64,000 nt of DNA from Letharia columbiana (lineage: Eukaryota; Ascomycota; Lecanoromycetes; Lecanorales; Parmeliaceae): positions 941,501-1,005,500 of the forward strand of contig NW_023501036.1 of the NCBI RefSeq assembly GCF_014066305.1. Direction: 5' to 3'. Positions 25,301-38,067 of this stretch are shown piece by piece. The notes beneath the pieces are model-generated. The model did no database searches, was not told where the DNA came from, and saw nothing but the letters and a program-made list of their open reading frames with translations. Numbering within the stretch: the stretch's first letter is position 1; each line of letters starts with the position of its first letter. A program made the translations under genes and the position numbers.

Positions 25301-26350
25301 TCTTTTTAATTATCTAATATATATTAGATTAATTCTTAATTTAGAAATTATTAATCAACTTTAAATTAATAAAACTTTTTTTAATCTTTAATAGAAGTTA
25401 ATAAATAGCTTGAGTAGTATTTATATTAATATTAATTAAAGATTTATATAGAAAAAAATAGTTTATAATCTAGCTTCTTTTTAATTAATCTATTAATAAT
25501 TATTAGAATAACTACATAATCTTATTAATAAGTATTTTTAAAGTATTATAAGTTTTTTAAATTTTTTTAATTTTCGATTAACTCTTTAACTTAATTAGTT
25601 ATATATTTTATAATATTTAATTATATTATTAAACGTTTTTTTATAACTTTAAAAGATTTAATAAATATAAAGTCATTAAGATTTATATTAAGAACGATTT
25701 CTAGAGTTAAGAAAGTTATTTCTTTTAATTTCGATAAATTCTCTTATTTTTATTAAAAATAGAGTCGATATCGATAAAACTTCTAGGGTTATTTTTATAA
25801 ATAAAAGTAATTTTAGAAGACTCTAGATTTAATTAATATCTTACTCGAAGAAGTATAAAATAAATTAAAAATTTTTTAAGTCTTCTATTTAGAATATAGA
25901 CTAGCTAAGATATTAATAATTTATATATAATTAAGCGAGTTTAAAATTATTTTTAATAAGATATCTAATAATATAAATATTAGCGAGATTAATAAGATTC
26001 GAGTTCTCTTAAAATAGCTTCGTATTTAGAAATTTATATAACTAAAATAATAGTTTTAGAATTTTATTAATTATCTATATATTTAAAACTAGCTTAATTA
26101 GAGAGTTAATAAACTAATATATATTTTTTTAAGCTTCTTAATACGATATAACTATAATTAGAAATTAATAAAAAATAATTTTAAAAATAGCGGAGTTTAA
26201 AGTAATAGAATAAATATAAACAAAAGCGATTAATACACTTCGGAATCCCTTAAGATTTTTAGTTAATTAGTTTACTATTAAAATAAACCCTAATTCGAGA
26301 TAATAACTAGATATATTATCTTCGAATTAAATATTAATATTATTATTAGT
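22300..26350 (-). pseudogene. Chromovirus 5' region: gag/protease part, unresolved
   Basis: By position this holds the leader, gag and protease of the minus-strand chromovirus (5' LTR at 26351-26514). Sequence is RIP-saturated. Frames with mainly TAA/TAG stops persist but I could not read a convincing zinc knuckle or protease motif. The piece next to the 5' LTR (26225-26300) is less mutated, like the ends of the copia copies. No canonical primer site is visible beside the LTR. Confidence 0.45.
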
Positions 26351-26514
26351 TATTATATTATAAATATAAATATAAGATTTTAATAGTAAAAGTTATAATG
26401 ATTTTTCTAAGGAAAGCTACTACTAAGGTATCGAGTGTTAAGCTATATTAAGCGCTAAATCGTACTAAGCCGTGCTAAGCCGTAATATCGATAGATATAG
26501 CTATGACCATAATA
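26351..26514 (-). repeat. 5' LTR of the chromovirus
   Basis: 164 bp; partner of 15321-15484. It keeps CCGTGCTAAGCCGT and GACCA where the other copy has T or A, so the two LTRs were mutated independently. Right flank AGCTC. Confidence 0.85.
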
Positions 26515-29129
26515 AGCTCGATTTATACTTTATCTTTAATAATAAAAAGCGAGATATTAAGAGAAGTAGTCTTATTAAGTCGTATTAAATTAAAGTTTAA
26601 GTCTAGATTATAGCTCTTATATATATCGATATAAGAGAGTAAGATAATATCTACTTATCGTAGTAAGAAAGGGGGAGATATCGCTATTTTAGTAATATCG
26701 ATTCTTAAAGATAATAGATAGCTCTATCTAAAGATATTATTTGAATTATAAGAAAAGTAGAATAAATTAATTTTAAAATAAATTATAAAGAGATTAAAGA
26801 AAATTATAAAGCTTAAAAATATAATATTTATAGAACTCTATAACGCTAAAGACTGAATAACATATAATTACTCTTTTATTATTATTAAAGAAGTTAAGAA
26901 TCGAAGCTTTTATATTAATTTAGCGATTATATACATTATTAAATATTATATAAAAGGGCTTTAAGTATATATAATAAATAAGAATTCGCTAGATATTATA
27001 GATTTTTATTTTTTAATTATATAGATAGTAGGGGTAAAGAACTTTAAGGGCTTAAAATTCTAGGTAAAATATTAGGAGTTTAGAGGCGTTACGAGTAATA
27101 AGATTATAATTATTTTTAAAAAAAGCTTTAGAGTATATAGCTTCGAGTTTACAATTAGATAATTAAGGTTAAAATATAATAAAATATTTAATATTAGATT
27201 TAGATTAATAAATCTAATTAAGATATATAATATTTATAAAAAAGCGTATTTAATAATTAAGTATAAAGAATTATAAGCGCTAAAATCTATAAATATTATA
27301 AAGTTCTTTCTTATAAAGAATAGATCTATTATATTATAATTATAACTATATATAAGATATAAATAATTTTATTTAATATTCATTTAGTTCTAAATTTAGA
27401 TTATTTTAAGAAAATATATAATATAATATAGAGTTATAAGGTTAATATTCTATTATTTTAAGAGGTAAATCTATTTAATAAGGTTATAAAATATTATAAA
27501 AGATTATTCTCATAAATAGCTATTATAATCTATCGAGTCGAAAAGAATAAAGTCGCTATTATTATAAATATTAAATTTATAGAGTAGTAAAGAGATAGAA
27601 ATTTAGATTATATTATTTATAAAGGAGATAATAAAAGAATTTTAGTCTATAAGATTAAATATAAAGGATATATATCTATAGTAATATCGATATACGTCTT
27701 AATTAAAGAAGATAAAAGGTTATTATAATTAAAAGCAAATATAAAAGCGCTTAAATAAATATTATTATAAATATTCTATAATATAATAAAAGAAGATTAA
27801 AATCTTATGCTAATCGCTATAAATAAAGTCTTTATAATCCCCTTATCTCTCTTATAGCTATAAGCGCTATTTAAATTATTATTAAATCTTAATAAAAATA
27901 GCGTATATTATCTAATAAACGATTAAAGAATCTAAAATTTAGACTTTAGAGTTTTTATATATTTCTTAAAGAATAAAATCTTAATTTCTAGAATTAATTA
28001 AATTTATATTTAAAATAATTAATTAGAAAAGTTAGAGGGTTAAAAGATAATATTTAATAAGTTATTTATTAATTATAAGGTTATAATAACTATAATAAAA
28101 ATAATCTCTATAATTATTTAAGAATTTAAGCGATAAAGATTATTATCTTTATTTCTATAAAGAAATTAAGTATAGATCTTATATATAAAGATATTATAAA
28201 TACTCTTAAGGGAAAATTTAATAGAAGAGTAAATAATTTATAAGGTATTAATAATATAATTTATAAAATGAATTATAAAGGATAATTATAAGATAAATTA
28301 GAAACTTAAGTATAATCTATAACGTAATCGCCTACGACTATAAAAGAAAAGACGCTTTAAATTACTAAATTTCGAGCTAGAGAAAAAAATAGTAATTATT
28401 AAAACGCGTAAGGAATAGCTTATAAATATATATAATTAATTCTATTTCTATAATATTATAATTAAATATCTTATTTTTAATAAGAAGTTAATAAGATAGT
28501 TTTTTATAAGGGCTAGATATATAAATTATAGCTTTATTAAGGCCTTAAAGAATAATTAAAAAGAGATATATATAGATTTAAAGGGTATTCTTAGAGTAAT
28601 AACTAATTACTATTAAAATCTTTATAATATAAAATCTTCGAATAAAGAAGTTTAAAATAAAATTCTATGGTGTATAATAGATCGGGTAAGCTCGATAGAT
28701 ATTATTAAAATAAAGAATCTTATTAAAGCTCGAGAGATATAAGTTATTATTCGTTAAGCGTTTTTAGAAATCTCGCTAAATAAAGATAATCTTTTAAGCG
28801 AGTTTTATAAGGTTATTATAAGATAAGAGAAGAAGAAAAAGAGGAAATCTCGATTATTATCGCTTAATTAATCTTCTTCTATAATTAGATATAGCGAAAA
28901 TAGAAGTTCTCGAAGTATTAAATAAATAGAATTCTAATTATTCTTTTTAAAAATAAAGAAAAATAAATTAATATTAAGAATTATTATTCTCTATCTATTA
29001 TAAATATAAATTATAAAATCTTTATAGATATTCTAATATAATATTTAATAAAGACTCTAGGCGAGGTAATTAGCGAATAATAATTAATCTTTTTATTAAA
29101 AAGGCTTATTAATACTGTTTAGGCCTTCT
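26515..29129 (+). pseudogene. Unidentified degraded coding region
   Basis: A long near-open plus-strand frame at about 26850-27370 reads, in pieces, FIIIKEVKNRSFYINLAIIYI, then FRGVTSNKIIIIFKK and LINLIKIYNIYKKAYL, with few stops, nearly all TAG/TAA at plausible Gln/Trp sites. A second plus frame with LDYIIYKGDNKRILVYKIKYK lies at about 27600-27700. I recognise no domain. It directly follows the chromovirus and precedes CACTA-type subterminal repeats, so it may be the interior of a CACTA element ending at 29445. Compositionally it matches the RIP-damaged surroundings. Confidence 0.35.
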
Positions 29130-29445
29130 AATACTTTTTAGTACTAGAAAAGTTAAATCTATTTTTGAATTAGATCTGGTTTTATATATTAACCGATCTT
29201 GAATCCTTTCGTAGATGATCTCTATACGCTAAAAACGGTATTTAGACCGTCTTCGAACCGTCTTTAGGCGATATATAGACGAGTTAGTACCGTCTGAAGT
29301 CTAGGTATGATTTAAGTACGATCTAGATACCGTTTTAATAGCGTTTAAATACGGTTTGAAGACGGTTTAAAGACGATCTAGGAATTAAAGACGATCTGAA
29401 AATTGAAGACGGTCTAGAAAGTGAAGACGGTCTACGGAGGTATTG
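29130..29445. repeat. CACTA-type subterminal repeats and right terminus
   Basis: At least eight short copies of AGACGGTCT/AGACGATCT-like words in both orientations (for example 29242-29260, 29291-29296, 29358-29385, 29389-29398, 29405-29434). The block ends CTACGGAGGTATTG, a plausible degraded ...CTACGG..GTAGTG terminus (CACTAC on the other strand). A terminal CACTA motif plus clustered subterminal repeats bound by the transposase is the hallmark of CACTA transposons. The region keeps CpA/TpG better than its flanks. A similar end lies at 54375-54504. Confidence 0.5.
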
Positions 29446-32400
29446 CTTGCTATATAGAGTATCTTACTTAAAGCAACTTAAAAATAATGCTATTCGAAGT
29501 TTGCTATAGAATTAATAATAGTAATAATTATAATATATAGAAGTAATATTAAATAAAATTAGAATGAAAGTAATGTCTTATTAGTATATCGCCTATTAAA
29601 GCCTTTAGCGTATATATCGTTATATAAACTATATAATATAAGAGTAGCTATATAGTCTTATAATAAAGATTTATTTTATTTAATATCTTTATCTTTCTAT
29701 ATAATATCGTTATCCCCTCCTTAATTCTCTTTATCTTTATCTCTATCTCCGTCTTTATTATTTATCTTCGACTCTCTCTTTAATATATTTAAGTCTTTAT
29801 ACTTTTTATTTATCTTTTCGATATCTAATTTATATAAAGCATTAAAATTCTAATTAATATTTAATCTTTAATAACGTTTATATTAAATCGCGTATAGAAT
29901 AATACGCTTTAGAAAGTAATTAAGAGAGTATAAGAACTTTTTTCTTTAATAGAGAGTATTAAATATATTAAGAAGATATACGCGAGTATACTTAATTAGA
30001 TTGAGATTACTAAAATTATCTTTATAAAGTTTTATAAGTTATTAATAAGTTATTAATTATAAAAAGATATCTAATAGTTATTAGCTAGCTACCGAAGTTT
30101 TTAATAAATATATTTATATTTTAAAAAGTATACTTTTTTAGATTTTATATTATTGAAGTTAATAGCCTTAATTTTAAATTTAAATATCGTCTTTAATTAA
30201 GAGATATTAAACTTATTTCAAATCTTTATCTTAATTTTCGAAAATATTTAAAGTATTATTAATTATGTAGACTTTATAAGTGTAGTATAATATATTTAAT
30301 ATTATATTTATATTAATACCGCGGCTAAAATATAAATCTTTTATTACTTATATATTCGTTATATATATATCTTCACCTTTTTATAGACTAAGTACTTAAT
30401 TTTTATTCTTAGAAATATCTCTTATAATAGCTCGTTTATATATATATTCGATAGATATATTAAAAAGTAATATTTAATAAGAATATTCAGCTAAGCTATA
30501 GCCTCTTTCTCACTCTTTTTAACTTTTATTTTCTTTAACTTATTAATATTAATATCTATTTTTATATTATATTAATTTTAATTTATATTAGAAAGTAAAG
30601 TTATAGTTAAGTTACTACGGCTTCTCTTATCTCTAAATTTCTTCTTACTTCTTCGCTTATTTTTAATTCTTTAATCTCTAATTCTTTTATCTCTAATTCT
30701 CTTATTTCTAATATTCTCTATCGAAGTCTTTAATATTTTTTTTATTATCTTTAATTATCTAAACGAATTAGAGATTATATTAAGCTTTAAAAAGAGGAAT
30801 AAAAAGAATTACATAATAATTAAGAATAGCTTTAATATATTTAATAACTTAAACTTAGAAGTTAGACTTAGATCTATAGTCTTTTATAAAACTTTCAAAG
30901 TAAATATAGACTTAGATTTTTAAATTATTAAGGCTTTCGATATAGTAAAGTCTATTATAATCTTCTTTAATAATAGAAATTAAAATTTATATTATAATAT
31001 AAATTTAGTAGAGTTTAAGATATTTTTAAAAGATATCTATCGATTTTCCTAGATTACTAAATAAAGATACTTCGTTATTATCTAATACGTTTTTATCTAT
31101 ATCTCTTTTATAATAACGCGAATTATATATAGATCTTAATTAATTAAGTTTATCCCTTAAATTACTATTATTATTAACTTTTATAGCGCGTTTTAATATA
31201 TAATTTCGACTAAATTTAAATACCCTCGATATCTAAGATTTAAATATCTTAATTATACTTCGTTTATTATCTATAATAGCCCTTTATAAGATCTATTATA
31301 AAGCCTTTTATAAATTTTATTATTAAGATTCTCGAGCTATAATCTTCGATATTAATTATTTAAATTAAATAAGAGATAATATTTAGAAATAACTAATATT
31401 TAAATATATATAGAGAATAAAATATAGAATATATTTAAATATTAGAAATATAGAATATAACTTCTCCGCCTAGCGTATAGAAGTTACGCTATTATTATTT
31501 AGAGAAACTATATAAAAAGCTTTATTTTCTATTATCTTCTCTCTATAAAATAAAATTAGAGTATTATATAATATTTTAACCTTATATTAATAATATAAAT
31601 AGTATTATAATAAGTATTATAATAAAGTATAGTTTATTAATTATTGCTATTATACGGAGATATAGTTATATTCTCTATATACTTAAATATTTCTTTTAGA
31701 ATTCTAGTATTACTTATTTACTTTTTTAAAAATTACGTATTAGTTATTATTATCGCCTTTCTAACTCTTAAATCTTTATCTTCTAATCTATATTTTTAAA
31801 TTTAAGTTTTATTTTTTAATAGAAGATCTATCTATAAAAAACTTTATTATTATAATTACTTTTTTAAAATATATATTAAAGTTTTTAGTTGCTTATTAAA
31901 GTCTTTAATAGTAATCTATATTTACTATATTAAATTAGATTATAAATATTTAAAAAAAGACTCTACTATAGAAAAATAAATTTCTTCTAATTTTAACTTT
32001 AGAATTTACTAAAGTAAATAAAATAAGAATATATTTACGCGGAGGCCTATTTTAATTATATTTCGAAGAGTATATTAAGAAGTAAATTTTCTCTTAATAG
32101 AAGAAAGTCTTAAACGAAGATAGTAATTAAAAAAGAGATTCTTTATTAAATAATATTAAAAGATATATAATTATTAAAGAGTAATCTAGGAGTGATAAAT
32201 TCTTTAATTATTAATTAGATAAAATTAAGTAAAATAAAATCGATTATATAGCTATAATATTATTTAAGATTTATTACGCGAATATTAAGAATATTAATAA
32301 TTTATTCTTTAATAAGAGATTTTTAGATAATAAGATTAATAATTAGATATAGATATTTATAAAATATAAGAAATCTAATTATATACTTATTAGAGTTAAG

Positions 32401-33752
32401 AAAAAACTATTAAAGACTTTAAAGCTTAATTTAACGCCTTTTATAGATATTAAGAAGCTATTAAAGACCTCGAAATTTAAACTAAAGTCTTTTATAGACG
32501 ATTTATTATTATAGCTATTATTAGAGATAAAGATTATATACTCTATAACTTCTAATATTAAAAAAATAGAAATAATTAATTTAACTAGGCTCAATAATAA
32601 TATATCTATTAATATCGATTTATTTAATAAAATTATATCGTTATTCGCGAAGAAGCTTACGTTTTAATATATTAAAGATAAACGCTTATTTTTAGATATC
32701 CTAGATATTATCGCGAAGGGTTACTTTAAAAATTCGCTAATTCTTATAAATATTAAATATATAGTTATAGAAAATAGCTTACTTATCTTTAATATTAAAG
32801 AATACTTTTAGAAGTATTAATTAATTAATTAGATTATTATAGCTAATTATAATTTTAAAATACTATATAACTCTATAATTATTATTTAAGATTTTAATTA
32901 ATTAATTAATATAAAGTCTTAGCTATAATTAACGTAGTATATAAAAGATTTAAATTAAAATAGTATTATTTATTAGTTATTTATAGAGGATATTATTAGA
33001 GAGTTTAATAAATAATAGAAATACTTTAATAATCTCAATTATTAACGCGAAGATTTAAAGAATTCTTATAATTTTCTAGAGATTAAATAATAAAAGAAGT
33101 ATATAATATTTCGAATATTAGATATAATACTTTTTTAATAATTATAATTCTAATAATCTTTAGCTATTAAGGCTTTTATTCTATTTTACGTTAATCTAAA
33201 TATATATAAATATATATTTATAAATATAATAAGTCTTAATAAAACCTAGATTCTTATAAGATAATTACTATAGATAGATATTACTACGAAAATCTTCTAT
33301 TCTTTAAATATTCCCTTATTACGCTATATAAAGCTTTTTTTATATAAAGCCCGCTTATCTACTCTATTTAATATTTTCTATTAAAGTCTTTTATAAGTAA
33401 TACTTTTAAGATCTTTTATAAATATACTATTAAAGCTTATTAATAGTTGTTATCTAGCTATAAAAAATACGCGTTAATTAATTAATTAAGAAAAGACCTT
33501 ATATTAGTCTTATATTAATTATTATATTAAAATATTTTATTATATAATAAATTAGAATTATTAAGTTTATCGCGCTTAAAGTCTTTATAATTTATAAATA
33601 TTATAATAATAGAAGACGCTATAATCTAATCGCTAGCGAGAAAACTATTTAAAATAAGCTTATTAAGATATATTTAATATTTAATAAAAAGAAGTAAAAT
33701 TTAAAAGTAATTATAATTATTAGCTATAATATATTCTTAAATTAATATAAGT
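29446..33752. pseudogene. Unidentified degraded coding region with a long near-open plus frame
   Basis: The clearest frame is on the plus strand at about 32390-33090, with very few stops over some 230 codons. It reads in pieces KLLKTSKFKLKSFIDDLLL, FLDILDIIAKGYFKNSLIL, YIVIENSLLIFNIKEYF and FIEDIIREFNK, with TAA/TAG only at plausible Gln positions. No domain was recognised. At 30671-30719 three imperfect 16-bp repeats (TTATCTCTAATTCTCT type) occur. 29690-29770 on the minus strand encodes an Asp/Lys-rich stretch (KDGDRDKDKEN). The first 120 bases are less RIP-mutated. The open frame on the other strand at 32379-32594 is a shadow of the plus frame. Confidence 0.35.
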
Positions 33753-34395
33753 CATCTGCAAATCTGAAAAGTTCCTGCTAAATTTCAAATTGCTGATCTT
33801 GCGAATAGGGCTGAAATTAAGAATTCCGCCGGTTCAGCAACTATCTCAAAAATCAGCTAAAATTCCGCCGGTTTAGCAACTATCTCAAAAATCAGCCAAA
33901 ATTCCGCCGGTTTAATAACTATTCTAATCTTTTCCGCTAGTTCTATTAGTTTAGTAGCAATACGCATAAAAAAAGAAAAGTTCTAATAATCGACGTTGCG
34001 ATGGTAAGGTTCTACGACAACGAGTATTAACATTAACTCAAATTTGGCTACGGAATTAGACGATTTAATAAAATTAGTCGCGTGAGTAATACTCTAATAT
34101 AGCGTACAATGATACGCATATTGATGATGATATATATTGATACTATATGTATATAGAATAGTACTTACTAGTAGAGTGTATTAGAGTGCATTACGTAAAA
34201 TTTTTGAAGTTGCAAATTTTTTTTGAAGTTGCTAAACTGGTAGAACTGGCGGAAAGGATTGAGATAGTTATTAAACTAGCGGAAAGGGTTAGATATAGGC
34301 AAAGTCTGCTTAATAGGCTAAATCGTGCTAAATCGTGCTTATAATACGAACCCGGCGGAAATCGTGCGGAAAGGAACTTTTCAGATTTGCAGATG
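33753..34395. mobile_element. 643-bp MITE/foldback element with perfect 23-bp terminal inverted repeats
   Basis: The ends are exact inverted repeats: CATCTGCAAATCTGAAAAGTTCC at both termini. A second inverted pair lies inside (33904-33960 with 34229-34282, about 85% matching). A 39-bp unit starting AATTCCGCCGG is repeated in tandem from 33822 (starts 33822, 33861, 33900). There is no coding capacity. It keeps normal CpA/TpG content inside RIP-saturated DNA, so it is recent, low-copy or below the RIP length threshold. Flanks AATATAAGT and GTCTTAGAC give no clear target duplication, so the superfamily is uncertain. Confidence 0.88.
33822..33938. repeat. 39-bp tandem repeat inside the MITE
   Basis: Unit starts AATTCCGCCGGTT, continues with AGCAACTATCTCAAAAATCAGC, and recurs at exact 39-bp spacing. 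The third unit is diverged. Confidence 0.9.
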
Positions 34396-36792
34396 GTCTT
34401 AGACTTTATAAAGCTATTATATTAATTAATAATATATATCTAAAATTAAGATAGATAAGATAAAGGCGAAATTAGATTTAAATTAAAAGAATAATTTTAA
34501 GAATAATTTTAATATTACTATTTTAAATAAAGTTTATCTAATTAAATCTCTTATAGCTAAAAACGCTATAAATATAATCTAATTTAATATTAATTTTTAT
34601 ATTCTTATAACTATATTTTTTATATTTAATAAAATTATAGACTAGATTAACTATATATCGTTTATTAAATATAAAAAAATAGATTATTAATAAAAATCGA
34701 AATAGCTAAAAAAGCTTAATTTTATAAAGAATTAGAATTTATTTAATCTTATAAATAATTATTTAGTAGCTAAGTTATATATTATTTTTAAAATTATAAA
34801 AAATTAGATTTTCGCGCTAAAAGTTAACTCTATTATAAAAAATATTTATCTAATATAAATTTAAAAGAAAGTTTTTATTTAATATACGATATCTAGTTAA
34901 ATCTCATCTTATACTAAATTTAATATTAAAAAGTCTTATTAGTTATTAAGATTATTATAATTAACTATATATATAATAATCGAGAAAAGAAAAAATATCG
35001 CGAGATAAAGAATAAATTTATTAATAAGTTTATTATTATTAAGTTAAAATTTATATAGTAGAGAAAGCTTAAGTAATCGCTAGTTATATATCGTTAACTC
35101 TCTATAACTACTATATAATTAAGACTTTCTTATATTAATTAGAAATTTAATTTAAAAATAATTAATATTAAGTTTATTTTAAAAAATAAGATATATTTTA
35201 TTAATTAATTTTATTAAATAGTTAATAGTAGAGTAGATTTAAACGTATTTAAAAAATTACTATTTATATTTTATAGCGATAGATCTAAGATTAAGACTTT
35301 ATTTTATAATATTTAAAGTTAGATAAGTCTCTATCTACTTATTCTTATTAAAAACTTCTACTTATCTCTATATAAAGCTTCTTATATACTAGCTATTTAT
35401 TAGTTTATTAGAAGCTTTTAATAGATATATATAATTAATATAAAGTCTTTTATAGAAATTATTTATTAATATTATTAATAGTATTAGATAATTAGAGATA
35501 AAAAGAAATATATTATCTAATATTAACTATTAGCTATTATTATACTACTATTCGCTATCTTTTAAATCCTCGATATTAATATTATTATAATTACTATCTT
35601 TTAGAAAATAAAAAAATATAATCTTATTATAGATTAATTTAATAAATTAAATAATAAAGTAATAATATATATAATAATATATACTATTAGAAGGATTAGT
35701 CTAAATATATAATAACGATATTAATATATTTATATAATTAAGAGTATATAGAATTTTAAAGTTTTAAAATAAATTATAGATAGAGTATAACGATTCGATA
35801 ATTTTTTTAAAGTTATATATCTTTATAAGTACTATATTATTAATATATTTAACGATATTGTAGTATAAAGGAATATTAAGAAGATAGTCTTTAAAGTTAT
35901 AGCTAAGTTAAATTGCGCTATCTTTTATTTAATCGATAAGATAATTAAATAAATCGATTTAAGCGACTAAGTACTAGTTAATAATAGATTAATAAAGATT
36001 AATAATTTAAATCTAGCGTTAAGAAATAAGATATCTAATATCTTAATCCCTTATAAGATATTACGCTATATTCTTTTAATTAAAAAAGAAGAATATATAT
36101 AGCTATAAATATAAGTTACTCTCTCTATAAAATACTTTCTCTTATATTATATTAATATTCTCGATATATAAAAGTCTCTTATAAGAGATATATTTATAGA
36201 GTTATAACTATAGCCTCTATTACGATATACTTCTTTTCTTTATATCTTATCTTTAATATAGAGATAATTTAATTTTATAATTAATATTATTAATATATTA
36301 AGTTATAATATAAATATTATAAAAGATTTTTTATAGCTTTCTTCTATTAATAATTATTATATTATTTAAAACCTTTAATAGAGACTCTCTTTTTCTTTTT
36401 TTATAATTATATTTTAATTATAATCTATATATCTTAATAGTAATTAAAGGCTACTTTAATAATCTTTATAGAAAAACTCGATAACTTTAATATAGATTAT
36501 ATATTTAATCTTTAATATATATAGATATAATAGTTAGATATTAGACTAATTATATATACTAATAAATTATTCTTAAAATATCTTTAATAAAAAGTAATAT
36601 ATATTATCGAATATTATATCTTAAATAAATTTATAATTTAAGATTTTTAAGGCTTAAATAAGAATATATAACTTTATAATAAGATTACTCTAAGATCGCG
36701 GCTTTTTATAAGTCTTATAAAAAGCGATTCTACGACTTTCTTTTAAATTTATAAATAACTTTTTCTCTCTAAAATATATATTAATTACTATT
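34396..36792. other. Unidentified degraded sequence
   Basis: RIP-saturated. Near-open stretches exist on both strands, but none is long or recognisable. It was contiguous with the sequence left of the MITE before that element inserted, and probably with the TNP2-like region to the right before the copia nest arrived. Confidence 0.35.
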
Positions 36793-37344
36793 ATGACTTC
36801 TAGATTTCGAAAGATTAATAGCTTACGAATATTTATATAAAACTTAAGTGAGAATAATAAGTCTGAAAACGATAAGTCTAAAGACGATAAGTCTAGAAAT
36901 TTATTCTTATATATTATTATTATAGATAACGATTATAGGAAATAGTAGATTACATCTTCGTATTATATTAGTTTAATAAATAATTCACTCTTATCTATAT
37001 ACGCTATAAAAGTCTTTAATAAAGAAAGTTTTTATATAAGTGATATAATAGAGTAGTAAGTATTTTCAAATAAGAGTATAGCTTTTTTAAGTCTAGATAG
37101 ATAGGAAATAAATAAATAAAAGTAATTAATATTTAATATTAAGATAAATATAAAGAGTAATAAAGAGAAGAATTTATTTATTATAGACTCTTTATATTTA
37201 TAATAATAAATTCTAATTATTATCTAATTAGCTGATAAAGTCTCGAATATATCTTAAGAAATACGCGTCTTAATATTATTAAACTATCTTGAAGATCTTA
37301 AATTTTTTAGTAATGTTAATAATGAGGATTTACTATCGTAAGAT
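36793..37344 (+). pseudogene. Degraded frame with acidic 5-residue repeats, cut by the copia nest
   Basis: From an ATG at 36793 (MTSRFRKINSLRIFI) a frame with few stops runs to about 37202. At 36857-36901 three tandem 15-bp units encode repeats of the type NDKSK/DDKSR, keeping frame. The protein is unknown to me; the low-complexity acidic/Ser region suggests a disordered N-terminus. It lies immediately left of the AAGAT target site of the copia nest and points toward the TNP2-like transposase resuming at 50784, so it may be the N-terminal part or first exon of that transposase gene. That link is inferred from position only. Confidence 0.35.
37340..37344. repeat. Target-site duplication AAGAT (left)
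   Basis: AAGAT directly left of the copia LTR at 37345; the identical AAGAT directly follows the LTR ending at 50778. It shows that the whole 37345-50778 block entered as one copia insertion, enlarged later by a nested copy. Confidence 0.8.
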
Positions 37345-37483
37345 TATTGAAAGTAGTAGGTGAAACACTTAGTTGATTAGATCTAACTACAGAGAGCATC
37401 ACGAATATATATGTCGTTAAGCCTCGGCAAACCTTCCTCGCCTCAGCTAATCTTCTAATTCAGTCAGGTAACACATTTCGACA
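37345..37483 (-). repeat. 3' LTR of copia family 1, copy 2
   Basis: 139 bp, TATTGAAAGTAG...TTTCGACA on the plus strand (TGTCGAAATGTG...CTACTTTCAATA in element orientation). Flanked on the left by AAGAT. Confidence 0.88.
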
Positions 37484-38067
37484 CTCCCACATACTCGAAA
37501 TATAGCTTGAATCAAACAAGTAGAAAAAACGAAAAAACACCCCTATCTCTCTACCCCCCCATTTGAGTAAATAGCCATGTCCGAACGCCAGGTGGCAAAG
37601 GTGAAGAGGGCATATGCATAGGAAAATTCCATTCACCCCATATAAAAAATTCCATTTTTTGTCAAAAAGCGGTTTTTTGAAAATTTTATTTCTAGTTTAC
37701 TTAATATACATCAAAGATCGATCGATTAAAGATTAGAAGTTTATAACGTTCACAATAAGATAGATAATATAAAAAGTTAAAATCTAAAAATGATTATATT
37801 ATATTTCGGGTATCTAGTCAATAATATAATAATAATATACACCTCGTATATAGTGCGTTAATAGAATAAGATATAAATAAAGGTATTCTAAAAGAGCTTT
37901 AAAGATTTAATAGCGATAGTAATAGTAGCACTGAAGAAATAGCTATTTTAATATAAAATAATAAGTTTATAGAGTGCTAAGCTTAATATAGCGGCTCGAT
38001 AAATAGCTCGAGTAAATTATCTAAGATATAAGAACTAATTAGAAGTAAACTCTCATATAAGTAATAA

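Larger units (their letters stand above)
15321..26514 (-). mobile_element. Ty3/gypsy chromovirus, full length, carrying a nested TRIM
   Basis: Two 164-bp LTRs (15321-15484 and 26351-26514) in direct orientation bound the element. Their ends read TATTATATTA...CATAATA, a RIP-changed TG...CA pair. Flanks are AGCTT on the left and AGCTC on the right, a 5-bp target duplication with one C/T difference. A polypurine tract (AAGAGAGGAAGA on the minus strand, 15485-15496) adjoins the left LTR, making it the 3' LTR. The minus strand carries reverse transcriptase, RNase H, integrase and a chromodomain in that order. Without the TRIM (15906-17137) the element is about 9.96 kb, long for a chromovirus; the excess lies between the chromodomain and the polypurine tract. 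No domain is intact. Confidence 0.85.

Noticed and set aside
32379..32594. Minus-strand open frame of 71 codons
   Set aside because: Opposite strand of the better supported plus-strand frame; Leu/Ile/Ser-rich composition is typical of an antisense shadow.
26515..37344. Giant cargo-carrying (Starship-like) element
   Set aside because: The region is large and unexplained, but I found no tyrosine-recombinase (DUF3435-like) motif, no matching short terminal repeats and no cargo genes.
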